A stretch of DNA of 64,000 bases from Rothia dentocariosa ATCC 17931 (GTDB lineage Bacteria > Actinomycetota > Actinomycetes > Actinomycetales > Micrococcaceae), in assembly GCF_000164695.2 (NCBI RefSeq), contig NC_014643.1, positions 62,001 to 126,000 on the forward strand, read 5' to 3'. Shown here in pieces: positions 28,111-37,243 of this stretch; the stretch's first letter is position 1, and every line of letters starts with the position of its first letter. The notes under the pieces were generated by a model. That model was not told where the DNA came from and searched no databases. It saw nothing but the letters and a program-made list of their open reading frames with translations. Both the position numbers and the translations under genes were made by a program.

Positions 28111-29466
28111 TTAGAGTTTAGAGGCACGGTACAGGAACGCCGCCATAGCCTCACGTGAGGTAGCTTCGCCAGGTCGGAAAGTGCCGTCAGGCCAACCAGT
28201 AGTAATACCCTGATCTGCCATCCATGAGATTTCCTTATAGAACATAGTAGAGGGGTTTACATCAGCAAACTGCTGTGCACCCGGTGCATATGCGGGAGAA
28301 CCGTTGAAACGGTAGAAAAACGCTGCCAGTGCCTCACGGCTGATAGTATCATGTGGGCGGAAGGTACCATCGGACCATCCGGTCGTAATTCCCTGCTGTT
28401 TAAGCCACACGATTTCCTTATATGCCGGGTGGTTCGGCGTAACATCTGGGAACGGAGAAGTCGCGGGAAGCTCCACGGCAGGGCTACCCGCAAGACGGTA
28501 GAGATACGTTGCCACCTGGGCACGATTTACAGCGCTGTACGGACGGAAAGTGCGATCGGCAAAACCGGTCATAATGCGGCGATCCGAGTTCCAACTAATC
28601 TCTGTGTAGAACGGATTCGTGGTCGGAAGGTCGCTGTACCCTGCGCCAAAACGGTGACCGCCTGTATCGAGGGATTGCGCCATGATGAGCGGCAGGTCAT
28701 AATCTTGGTGGCTAAAACCTGGGATCAGTTTCATCTGGGTATTGGTAAAGCCGCTGTTACGGTACGCAGCGTAGCCCTGTTCAACAGCCCCTCGGGCGCT
28801 CCACGTTGGAGGGTTCGTTGTACCAGAAGTATCGGCGGCGCCAACCCACCAGTACATAGGCTGGTTCTTAATGTTCTGCGGCGCCTCGGTCTGCATGCGC
28901 TCATAACCGCCGCCCGCAACGAGGATAGAACCGCCGCCAGAGCGCCATGTGCCCTGACGATCCGCATTCAGCTCATAAGTGATGAACTCGGCGCCTCCGG
29001 AGTAACCCATCGTCCACACCTGTGAGGGGTCGATGCCGTTACTCGAAATAAATTGCTGCGCAAAGGAGCGGAAATAGTCGCCGTTGGCGTCAAGGTTTTC
29101 CCACCAGGTAATGCCGTTGCCGGATGCATTTTTATCTGGAGACACGACGGGTACAAAAACCATGTTGCGGGCATTTGCGATACGGCCCATAGCGGGGAGC
29201 ATGCCCTGCTCAGGGCTGTGAATCTTAGACTGGTCGTTACGCCAATAGTCGCCGTCAATGTAGAAGACTACGCCCACGGGTTTTGACCAGTCAATACCGT
29301 TTGCATACACGTGGTACTGAGAGTTAAGGCCGTTCGGGGCGGTGTAGCTGCGGTATGTGCCGGATGCGATGGTTGCATGGGCGGGTGCAGTAAGGGTAGC
29401 GCCCACAATAGCGGGTACGGTAAGTGCGGCCAGGGTTCCGGCACGCATCTTTCTGATGCGGGTCAT
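28111..29466 (-). CDS. Secreted alpha/beta-hydrolase with three SLH repeats
   Basis: A 451-residue exported protein with a signal peptide (TLAALTVPAIVGATLTAPAHA). A hydrolase domain of the esterase/PHB-depolymerase type carries the nucleophile elbow GYSGGAEF and a late GFSHQDYD histidine. Three C-terminal S-layer-homology repeats each contain a TGFADRTFRP or TGWSDGTFRP-like core. SLH modules anchor proteins to the cell wall, so this is probably a surface esterase. Substrate is unknown. A promoter and a hairpin lie upstream in a long AT-rich gap. Confidence 0.85.
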   Translation of the reverse strand: MTRIRKMRAGTLAALTVPAIVGATLTAPAHATIASGTYRSYTAPNGLNSQYHVYANGIDWSKPVGVVFYIDGDYWRNDQSKIHSPEQGMLPAMGRIANARNMVFVPVVSPDKNASGNGITWWENLDANGDYFRSFAQQFISSNGIDPSQVWTMGYSGGAEFITYELNADRQGTWRSGGGSILVAGGGYERMQTEAPQNIKNQPMYWWVGAADTSGTTNPPTWSARGAVEQGYAAYRNSGFTNTQMKLIPGFSHQDYDLPLIMAQSLDTGGHRFGAGYSDLPTTNPFYTEISWNSDRRIMTGFADRTFRPYSAVNRAQVATYLYRLAGSPAVELPATSPFPDVTPNHPAYKEIVWLKQQGITTGWSDGTFRPHDTISREALAAFFYRFNGSPAYAPGAQQFADVNPSTMFYKEISWMADQGITTGWPDGTFRPGEATSREAMAAFLYRASKL

Positions 29467-30004
29467 AGTAAGTCCTCGGTTCTCGATTTTCTTGTCGCTA
29501 TGTGCTGAATAATGTGCGCTGAATTCAGCCGCTATGTTTGTGTTGTGAGTGATAGACTCCGGTAGGGCTAATTTCGCCTACGGAGCAGTGATAATCTGCT
29601 GGGACTTGAGATTAGTCCCCTCAGATTTGGGAGCTTTACGAAGTCTGCAATAGCGGAGTAAAGCATTCAATAGAGTTAAATTACCAGTTAAATAATATTA
29701 AATAAAAACATAGGTTAAATTTTCGGTATAGTATGCCGATCAAGAGGTTCTTAAGAATTGACGTTTGGCAAGAACATACATGAGAGACAATGTGCACCTA
29801 CCGCCACAGCAGAATCGCACCATATCGCGGTTTGTAGCTTTTTCTAATTCTCAATAGATTTTTAAAGTAAAGATGTCCTGCTTCTATTCTTATACCATTG
29901 CGATAATAGTCACATGGTTATAGAGAATCTACCTCTGGGACGCCCTGAAGGGTTCGCCCAGAAGCTCACGGAAAAATATTTATTCTTTCGTGAGCCCCTG
30001 AGTT
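29467..30004. other. Long AT-rich non-coding region with a leader hairpin
   Basis: This 538-base gap has no convincing gene. At 29557-29585 an imperfect hairpin (CTCCGgTAGG...CCTAcGGAG) lies about 90 bases upstream of the SLH hydrolase start. From about 29640 to 29900 the base composition turns strongly AT-rich. Near its right end GCTCACG...CGTGAGC with an 18-base loop may end the PKD-like gene transcript. Confidence 0.5.
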
Positions 30005-31168
30005 TTACATGTTGGGCCAGGTCGGGTGCAACCGACCCTCACTATCCCCCACCCCCACATCATCCAAATGCCACCGCTGACCCGTATACACATCCACCTT
30101 ACGCAACTGCGGATTCGGATTCCCCACATCAGGCTCCTCCTCATGACCCGGACACCCCTTCGCACCCGGATCCTCAGCACAAGTCTTACCCACCGAATGC
30201 ACCTCAGACTCCCACACCCGCACCAGCACCGGATCACTAATACGAGACACCTCGGTTCCGAAAAACTGCCACGGCCCACCATCAATACTGTACTGACCCG
30301 CATACGTCACCGTGACGTACGCATGAAAATTCCCCACCTGCGGATACGCATAACTCGTCGACGTCTCATGTAAGGGTTGACCAGAATACTGTGAAGACAC
30401 CGGGTTACCAGCACTATGTGTTTTTAGGTCGTGTCCGTCTCCATACTCATACCGGTACGCCACCGGTACCGCCCGAATCCTAGTGCGTCCAATCGGTAAG
30501 TCCCCTTCAAAAATATTAGAACTGCCTTCTAGGGTGGTGTAGAAGTTCGTTTCCTCACCCTTACTCGTATGTGGTGGATGCGCACTATCCAGGGTCAGGT
30601 GCGGGTGCGCCGGGATCAGCTCCAGCAAATGGGTGCGCATCTCGGTGATAATCCGCTCATACTCACCCTGAGCTTGCTGTGCTGCTTCCGGGTCGTTCAG
30701 GGTGCAGGTATCACCGAACAGATGATTCGTAATCGTCTCCCCAACAGGTTTAGCCTGACCATCATCAGTAAATTCTTTATACTGACCCACACGCCCATCC
30801 CGACTAACACAGTACGAACCATCATTGGCAACATCAAAGCTAAACGACTTATTAGCACCACTTTTATCCTGAGCGAACCCAAGATTCCCATGATGATGCT
30901 CCCCATACCACCTCCTATAAGCCTCTTGCCGTGCCCGTATTTCGTCCAGTGTTTCTGGTGAGCTCTCTATATTGGGAGAACTTTGATTTTGAGAGTTATC
31001 GGGATCTTTCCTCTCAGATTGACGCAGCTGAGTCTCTGTTTGCTGCATACATTGAAAACTGTCAGAGGTATTCACGCATGATATAGAAAGAGCACTGGGA
31101 ACATAATATAGCGGCGAAAGTATCAGACAGGCAGAAAGTCCACCAGAAAAGTACTTCTTCATTCTCAT
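30005..31168 (-). CDS. Secreted PKD-like surface protein
   Basis: A 387-residue exported protein with an N-terminal signal sequence (GGLSACLILSPLYYVPSALS). A charged Gln/Ser-rich region follows. The C-terminal part looks like a PKD-type beta-sandwich: VAYRYEYGDGHDLKTHSAG, then AYPQVGNFHAYVTVTYAGQY. Cysteine pairs (CVSRDGR/CTLN and CAEDPGAKGC) could form disulfides. No enzyme motif is visible. Its ATG starts two bases after the stop of the DUF6318 lipoprotein gene, so the two are coupled and may act together at the cell surface. Confidence 0.65.
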   Translation of the reverse strand: MRMKKYFSGGLSACLILSPLYYVPSALSISCVNTSDSFQCMQQTETQLRQSERKDPDNSQNQSSPNIESSPETLDEIRARQEAYRRWYGEHHHGNLGFAQDKSGANKSFSFDVANDGSYCVSRDGRVGQYKEFTDDGQAKPVGETITNHLFGDTCTLNDPEAAQQAQGEYERIITEMRTHLLELIPAHPHLTLDSAHPPHTSKGEETNFYTTLEGSSNIFEGDLPIGRTRIRAVPVAYRYEYGDGHDLKTHSAGNPVSSQYSGQPLHETSTSYAYPQVGNFHAYVTVTYAGQYSIDGGPWQFFGTEVSRISDPVLVRVWESEVHSVGKTCAEDPGAKGCPGHEEEPDVGNPNPQLRKVDVYTGQRWHLDDVGVGDSEGRLHPTWPNM

Positions 31169-31170
31169 AA

Positions 31171-31899
31171 TTACTTATTTCCCTGCACATTTAGAAAACG
31201 AGTGCCATCGATAAACCAGCGATTCCCATCATGGTGAAGGGTCATCATGTACCAGTTATTCTCATAGTCATCGTTATATACCTTGTTGACTCTTCCATCA
31301 GCCGCTATATAGATCCGATAAGGCCAGAGCAGAAGATATTTCCATTCGTATTTTCCATTGCCCTGGTTAATAGGTTCGCCATGAAACTCATACTGATGAA
31401 GATCACCACCTACAATCCACCCTCCATCTTTATAGAACCTCGAAGTATTTTGATAGAGCTCTAGCTCATCAGTGTACTGTTTATCTACAAACTTCATGGC
31501 ATCTTTGAAGTCCCCGGTCTGAAGCCCATAGTTACGCCATTCCGTCCACGCCTGCACCGTCTTACGCATCCCCTCTAAGGAAGCATTCGTATACCCCTCC
31601 TCCGTCTTGGGCTTCGGAACATTCTGCGCAGGACCATAAAAATCCGCAGGGCGATACTCCCCTTCCGGAGCTTTCGATTTCCCCGAATAATGCGGCGATG
31701 TGCTCAACGACGGCGAGGGGCTATCACTGGATGAAGCAGAGGCAACGGCAGTCGCAGAAGAGGAAGAACTAGGACTCTCAGTAGCCATTCCAGCAGGTTT
31801 CGCACCCTCCCCACACGCAGATAGCAACACAGCAAACCCAGAAACGCCCAAAACGCTCATAAGGGCACGACGAGACAAAACAGGGGTACGAGTATTCAT
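31171..31899 (-). CDS. DUF6318-type lipoprotein
   Basis: A 242-residue lipoprotein. A Tat-like SRRALM start and lipobox LLSAC precede a Ser-rich linker of about 50 residues. The C-terminal domain contains YSGKSKAPEGEYRPADFYGP, EWRNYGLQTGDFKDAMKFVD and a GWIVGG...W..DG pattern resembling the DUF6318 family. The domain has an NTF2-like layout by eye (helices, then a curved sheet), which is inference. ATG 31911 is an alternative start. It heads a two-gene operon with the PKD-like gene and has a solo paralogue at 62214. Confidence 0.75.
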   Translation of the reverse strand: MNTRTPVLSRRALMSVLGVSGFAVLLSACGEGAKPAGMATESPSSSSSATAVASASSSDSPSPSLSTSPHYSGKSKAPEGEYRPADFYGPAQNVPKPKTEEGYTNASLEGMRKTVQAWTEWRNYGLQTGDFKDAMKFVDKQYTDELELYQNTSRFYKDGGWIVGGDLHQYEFHGEPINQGNGKYEWKYLLLWPYRIYIAADGRVNKVYNDDYENNWYMMTLHHDGNRWFIDGTRFLNVQGNK

Positions 31900-32564
31900 C
31901 GGTGAACACATCCTCAAAAAGTGGCTGGGTGAATAAAATACGGAAACACGATTCGCCCGTACACACTCCTACTGGCTTATGTATTTCAGGTTTCCAGCGG
32001 CGGAACCCCAGAGTAAGCCCTGAGTGAGAGTGGCGAGAATTTATCGCTTAGTAGCTACTCTACGATGATTCAAAATATTTAGCGATTCACCCGCGACATA
32101 TATAACCATTTATTAATAAATAACCTCGGCATGTTTACCTTATGCGATTAAAGAAAGCAGAGTATCAGCTTTACCTTTAAACAGCATCCGCCTACGTTCT
32201 GTTCTTGTATAAAGAAAAGTTCTAGGGTTCATGCAGCCCCCCCCTGTTGCTACAGGGCGTTCTAAAGCGACGAAATACCAGGTAAGCCCGCGACTACATG
32301 AAATGGAAATAGGGTAGAAAGGCTTTGCACTAACCCCAAACTTAGATATGGACAAGTATGCCTTTTATCTCAGCGCTGTATCCGGTTTCGGAAATGTAAG
32401 CTATCTCATTCTGTGGAGGTATTGCTTTAGAGTCTACTCGAAGGCTTAGAGTGACACTACAGATAGCGCTTCACAGCTGTCGCAACTTGCTAGCAGGAGG
32501 TTTGTAACGGTAAGGATTAACCAGCTGTGATGCCATCCATATTTCAACTACCTGAGGAGGATAC
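31900..32564. other. Long divergent non-coding region
   Basis: This 665-base gap lies between the DUF6318 gene and the aldo/keto reductase. It is locally AT-rich (about 32080-32150), contains a run of eight C at about 32239, and has no ORF with a credible start signal and codon use. It presumably holds both divergent promoters. I see no tRNA-like or riboswitch-like structure. Confidence 0.4.
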
Positions 32565-33413
32565 ATGCAGTACGTAACTCTCAATAATGGCGTGAAGATG
32601 CCTCAGCTTGGGCTCGGCGTTTTATACATTGATGATCTCACCGAATGCGAGCGCGTTGTGTCCGAGGCATTGGAGGTAGGGTATCGTCTGATTGATACGG
32701 CTGCTGGTTACCAAAATGAGCAAGCTGTCGGGGCAGCTATCGAGGCAAGTGGTCTTGATCGTGAGGATATCTTCGTAACCTCTAAGCTGTGGGTGCCAGA
32801 TTACTCTTATGAGGGCGCCAAGCGAGGGTTTGAGGAGTCGCGCCGGAGGCTAGGAGTAGATTATCTCGACCTGTATCTTATCCATCTACCTTTGAATAAC
32901 TATTTCGGCGCATGGCGGGCATTAGAAGAGCTCTATCAGGCAGGTCACGCGCGTGCAATTGGTGTGAGCAATTTTGATTCGGTGCGTATAGCCGATATTT
33001 CACACTTCAGCGAGGTCACCCCGGCCGTTAATCAGATTGAGATTAACCCGTTCCACCAGCGTGTTGATGAAATCTCCTATATGAAGGGGAAAGGTATCCA
33101 GCCGGAAGCATGGGCTCCCTTTGCCGAAGGCGCGAACGATATTTTCAGTAACCCGATACTTTTAGAAATTGGAGAAAAATACGGTAAGTCTCCTGCCCAA
33201 ATAATTCTACGGTGGCAGATGCAGGAAGGGGTTGTTGCTATTCCGAAAAGTGTGCGACGGGAACGTATGGAGCAAAACTTTGACATCTTCGATTTTGCGT
33301 TGACCGTCGAAGACATGGCTTCAGTTAAAACGTTAAATACCGATCAGTCATTAATCTTTGATCCTCGTAAGGTTGAGCATGTAGAAGGGTTACTCACGCG
33401 CTTTAATTTATAG
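32565..33413 (+). CDS. Aldo/keto reductase (2,5-diketogluconate reductase-like)
   Basis: A 282-residue NADPH-dependent aldo/keto reductase with the full catalytic tetrad: Asp44 and Tyr49 (LIDTAAGYQNE), Lys74 (VTSKLW) and His107 (LYLIHLP). The cofactor-loop signature is IPKSVRRERMEQN near residue 225. The AKR5-like pattern suggests reduction of small aldehydes or keto sugars. The true substrate cannot be read from sequence. ATG has GGAGG at five bases. It is monocistronic. Confidence 0.92.
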   Translation: MQYVTLNNGVKMPQLGLGVLYIDDLTECERVVSEALEVGYRLIDTAAGYQNEQAVGAAIEASGLDREDIFVTSKLWVPDYSYEGAKRGFEESRRRLGVDYLDLYLIHLPLNNYFGAWRALEELYQAGHARAIGVSNFDSVRIADISHFSEVTPAVNQIEINPFHQRVDEISYMKGKGIQPEAWAPFAEGANDIFSNPILLEIGEKYGKSPAQIILRWQMQEGVVAIPKSVRRERMEQNFDIFDFALTVEDMASVKTLNTDQSLIFDPRKVEHVEGLLTRFNL

Positions 33414-33570
33414 TCCGCTGGAGCCTATGCGAGGCTATGAACTTATATGAGTATCTCGCAATACCCCATGATTTACTTTGGTTGTGAAGGCTCAGAAATC
33501 AGCGTTTGGTTCGCGGATTTTCCTGGCAGCTACAGATATAACTAGGCACAGCACATTGAATCAGCAATAC

Positions 33571-33612
33571 AAAAATAAAAACTCCCGAAATCATAATTAT
33601 GACTTCGGGAGT
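33571..33612 (-). terminator. Terminator of the initiator tRNA gene
   Basis: ACTCCCGAA...TTCGGGAGT encloses a short inner palindrome. On the minus strand it is followed by TTTTATTTTT. It lies seven bases beyond the tRNA 3' end. Confidence 0.85.
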
Positions 33613-33617
33613 ATTCC

Positions 33618-33692
<75 letters not shown>

Positions 33693-33845
33693 GCGACTCA
33701 TACAACTATACATACCGCTCTGCAACATCTCAACTTGAAGCTATCTGCTGAGATAAACACCACAGAAAAACCCAAAACTGGATGTCTGAACGCCCCTTAT
33801 TGCTCTCATAGACAGCCCGAATCAATAATTTAAGATGACGAAACG

Positions 33846-33876
33846 GGGCGCCACCCGAATGTGATGGCACCCCGCT
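33846..33876 (-). terminator. Terminator downstream of the UPF0182 gene
   Basis: CGGGGcGCCA and TGGCaCCCCG form a stem around a short loop, between the tRNA gene and the UPF0182 stop codon. On the minus strand it is followed by GTTTCGTC. Confidence 0.6.
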
Positions 33877-33907
33877 ATGACCGTCAGACCGCAAGCACTA
33901 CTACATC

Positions 33908-36900
33908 TTATTTAGAGGTAGCTTCCCCAGAAGGACTCTGCGATGCTGAGGATGAACCGCTCGGCTGCTGCTCACTTCCCTGCTGATCGCCGCCCTGTTT
34001 CTGATCCTGCTGTTGTTTATTTTCGGCTTCAATAGCCTTCTGCAAAGAATCGTTCAGACGCTTCTGGGCCTCACCATATGCTGCCCAATCGCCCTTCTTG
34101 AGAGCGGCATCCGAATCCTGCATAGCCTTGGATGCATCCGCCAGATGCTGTTTCAGGCTAGCGGACTGGTCTGAGCCAGAGGCTCCAGAAGAGCTGGACG
34201 AAGATCCAGAGGTCTTCTCCCCATTGCCTTCAGTGCCGGCTCCTGACGGTCCCGACTGAGCATCTATCTTGGCACCGGAAGAACCGTTGAAGACCTGGTT
34301 GAGGGCTTCCTCCAGTGTGGGGGCAAACCCGACCTTGTCACCGAAGCTGACTAGCACTCGCTGCAAACGCGGATACCGTGCGTCGCCGCTAGACTGCACG
34401 TAGACCGGCTGAACATACAGGATGCCGCCCGCCACCGGCAGAGTAAGCATATTGCCGTTAATGACCTCGGAGGACCCGCGCCGCAGGAGGTTCAGCTGGT
34501 TCGAGACCTCAGCATCAGAGTTGAAGATATTCTGCGCCTGGCCAGGTCCCGGAACCACCGATGAACGCGGCAGTTCGAGCAGTCGCAGCTTACCGTAATC
34601 CGCGCTGCGTTCGCCGTCCTTGCCGGTACCGGCGTCACCATTTGCAGCGAGGAATCCGTACATCACGTTACGCGAGTTTGAATCACTCTGCTGAGGAATA
34701 AAGGTCGACGTCAGCGAGAAATGAGCCTTCCTATCCCCAGGCATCTGGAGCGAGAGGTAATAAGGCGGAATCTGGCGACCGCTATCATTCGTAGGGTCGT
34801 TTGGAATCGACCAGACGTCATCGCCCGCGTAGAGGCTGTTCGAGTTCGTCACATGATACTTATTCAGCATCGAGCGCTGAATAGTAAACATATCCGAGGG
34901 GTAGCGCACATGGTTAAGAAGCTCGGCGCTCATCTCTTTATAGCTCTTCACGGTTCCGGGGAATACGCCCTGCCATGCCTTCAAAATAGGATCATTTTCA
35001 TCCCATGCATAAAGGGTGACCGAACCGTCGTAGGCATCCACGGTGGCTTTCACCGAGTTGCGAATGTAGTTCATCGAATTCGTGCGCGGATTCTGATTAT
35101 TCTCCTGGCTTACACCCTGCGCATATGGGAACTGGTTTGTGGTCGTATAAGCATCCACAATCCACTGCACCCGGTTATTGATAATAGCGGGGTACGCTTT
35201 GGAATCCACCTTCAAATACGGCGCAGCCTTCTGAACGCGATCTACCGGGTTACGTTCGTACAGGATCTGCGAACCATCACGAACCGCATCCGAAAGCAAA
35301 ATATCGGATGACTGGAACTTAATCGCATAAGAGAGACGGTTCAGCGTGGAATCCAACCGGGGACCGCCGTTGCCGTTGAATGTGTATTTTGCATCCGAAG
35401 AATTCGTTTCATCGGCGGACTGCGGACGGTCGAGTTCCAGCTGATCACCGCTGCCGCCCACAATGGAATACTGCGGAGAGCTCATACCGAAGTAAATACG
35501 AGGCTCATAGTTTTCAGAAATAACGCCATTCGCCTTGATACCGGACTGCATGAACTTGGGGTTACCCGCACCGTCAACCTGGTTACCGTAAGCTGCAATC
35601 ACGCCGTACCCGTGAGTGTACACCACGTGGCGGTTATACCAGGAATCATCCGAAGTCTGGGAAGGATTCAGCTCACGGGCGGCAATCACCGTGTCCTGAG
35701 TCTTATTGTCTACGGAATAACGGTCCACCGAGAGATTCGAGTCGAACCGATAGTATGGACGGAACTGCTGCATCTGCGCGAATGCTGAGCTTACCACGTT
35801 CGGGTCCAAAAGACGGATGTTCGCAATAGTCTCACTAGAGTTCCCCAAAGCGCCTTGACGAGTATCGATCGTGGCGTCATAGGGAGTAGTCTCTACCTTA
35901 TCGAGACCGTAGGCGTACCGTGTGGCGTCGATATTGCGTTGGATAAACTGCGACTGTGCAGCCTGTTCATTCGGCACAACTTGGAAACGCTGTACGATCC
36001 AGGGGTACAGCCCGCCAGCGACGAGAGCTACAACCACCAGCATCGCGGTTCCCACTAGAGGCAAACGCCAACGATGCGCGGAAGCCGTAGCCAAGAACAA
36101 CACAGCCACCAGAACTGCGGAAATCGCCAAAATAGAACGTACGGGAATAATAGCGTTCGTATCGGTGTACATAGCACCGGCCCAGCGCCCCGACTGCTGC
36201 TGAACTGCGGTGTACCGTTCCAGCCAGAACGCAGCACCGCGCACCAGAAGGAAGGCGCATGCCAAAACCGCAGCATGACGGCGGAACGCGGCGGAAGTTC
36301 CTACACCGCCTGGGCGAACCTTAATACCACCGTAGAAGTAGTGCATAATAGCACCGCCAATAGCGCAGAGCACGATAACAGCGGTCAAAAGATTAACCAC
36401 TAGGTTCAGGAACGGAAGAGTGAAAACGAAGAATCCAACATCCAACCCAAATTCGGGGTCTTGAACGCCGAAGTCCTGACGGTTCAAGAAAAGCGCCACG
36501 GTTTGCCACTGGCTAATTCCGGCACTCCCAATAAAGAACCCTAAAGCAATTGGAAGAATCACCAAGAGAATCTTGCGGATGCGCTCCATACCCCGGCGGT
36601 ACCGCGCCATACTATCGGTGAAATCACGCCCGCCAAACATGTCACGCAGAAGGTCTTCGGCTTCCGTATGCTCATGCTCGGTCGTATGGCGCTCATGCGG
36701 ACCGGATTTAGAGGTCTCGTGATGCGCCTGCTCCTCGGATTTATCCGCGTTTTTGGCGTCTTTCTTCGCCTGAGAATCATCGTGGTCAGCATGTTTGATG
36801 GCATAAGACATCGAAGCCCAGAACGGCACCGCTACAACGAGTGCGGTTACCACAAAGATAGAGCTCTGAAGCAAGATTTCGGTGGTGAAGACACTGCCAA

Positions 36901-37090
36901 AACCAAGCTGATTGAACCATAGCCAATCCGTATACACCTGTGTGGCATATACAAACGCCATAATCAAGACTATGACCACCGCGATGGTAATACCCAAAGG
37001 ACCCGGATAGCGCCGCTTTTTCTTTTTCTGGTCTGCTCCCGCGCGACGGGGAGGCTGAGGAGGTTGATGTTCGTTATCAGATGCCGTCAC
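33908..37090 (-). CDS. UPF0182 family large membrane protein
   Basis: A 1060-residue protein. Seven or so N-terminal membrane helices occupy the first ~330 residues, for example ITIAVVIVLIMAFVYATQVY and ILLVILPIALGFFIGSAG. A large extracytoplasmic domain follows with family motifs DWLWFNQLGF, NIRLLDPNVV and HVVYTHGYGVIAAYGN, and the tail is a disordered Ser/Gln-rich stretch of about 120 residues. A histidine- and acid-rich insert (HADHDDSQAKKD to HEHTEAED) sits between early helices. The family is actinobacterial and of unknown function. The GTG start has GAGGAA just upstream. Confidence 0.93.
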   Translation of the reverse strand: MTASDNEHQPPQPPRRAGADQKKKKRRYPGPLGITIAVVIVLIMAFVYATQVYTDWLWFNQLGFGSVFTTEILLQSSIFVVTALVVAVPFWASMSYAIKHADHDDSQAKKDAKNADKSEEQAHHETSKSGPHERHTTEHEHTEAEDLLRDMFGGRDFTDSMARYRRGMERIRKILLVILPIALGFFIGSAGISQWQTVALFLNRQDFGVQDPEFGLDVGFFVFTLPFLNLVVNLLTAVIVLCAIGGAIMHYFYGGIKVRPGGVGTSAAFRRHAAVLACAFLLVRGAAFWLERYTAVQQQSGRWAGAMYTDTNAIIPVRSILAISAVLVAVLFLATASAHRWRLPLVGTAMLVVVALVAGGLYPWIVQRFQVVPNEQAAQSQFIQRNIDATRYAYGLDKVETTPYDATIDTRQGALGNSSETIANIRLLDPNVVSSAFAQMQQFRPYYRFDSNLSVDRYSVDNKTQDTVIAARELNPSQTSDDSWYNRHVVYTHGYGVIAAYGNQVDGAGNPKFMQSGIKANGVISENYEPRIYFGMSSPQYSIVGGSGDQLELDRPQSADETNSSDAKYTFNGNGGPRLDSTLNRLSYAIKFQSSDILLSDAVRDGSQILYERNPVDRVQKAAPYLKVDSKAYPAIINNRVQWIVDAYTTTNQFPYAQGVSQENNQNPRTNSMNYIRNSVKATVDAYDGSVTLYAWDENDPILKAWQGVFPGTVKSYKEMSAELLNHVRYPSDMFTIQRSMLNKYHVTNSNSLYAGDDVWSIPNDPTNDSGRQIPPYYLSLQMPGDRKAHFSLTSTFIPQQSDSNSRNVMYGFLAANGDAGTGKDGERSADYGKLRLLELPRSSVVPGPGQAQNIFNSDAEVSNQLNLLRRGSSEVINGNMLTLPVAGGILYVQPVYVQSSGDARYPRLQRVLVSFGDKVGFAPTLEEALNQVFNGSSGAKIDAQSGPSGAGTEGNGEKTSGSSSSSSGASGSDQSASLKQHLADASKAMQDSDAALKKGDWAAYGEAQKRLNDSLQKAIEAENKQQQDQKQGGDQQGSEQQPSGSSSASQSPSGEATSK

Positions 37091-37243
37091 GGATTCCTCA
37101 CTTCGTTGGTGGCTGGAACATAGTTAATAAACATTATCTCAAATGTGGCACTCTGACACAGACAGGAGCGTAGGCAAACACGCGGAGAAATACCGTATGT
37201 TTGCCTATAACCTGATGTGCACGCCTAGATTGCCGAAAACCTT

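Noticed and set aside
29914..30240. Pro/His-rich 108-residue frame overlapping the PKD-like gene
   Set aside because: Low-complexity reading of the opposite strand of a real gene; no start signal.
32140..32355. 71-residue minus-strand ORF in a long gap
   Set aside because: Start lacks a ribosome binding site, composition is not coding-like and it contains the C8 homopolymer; kept as non-coding.
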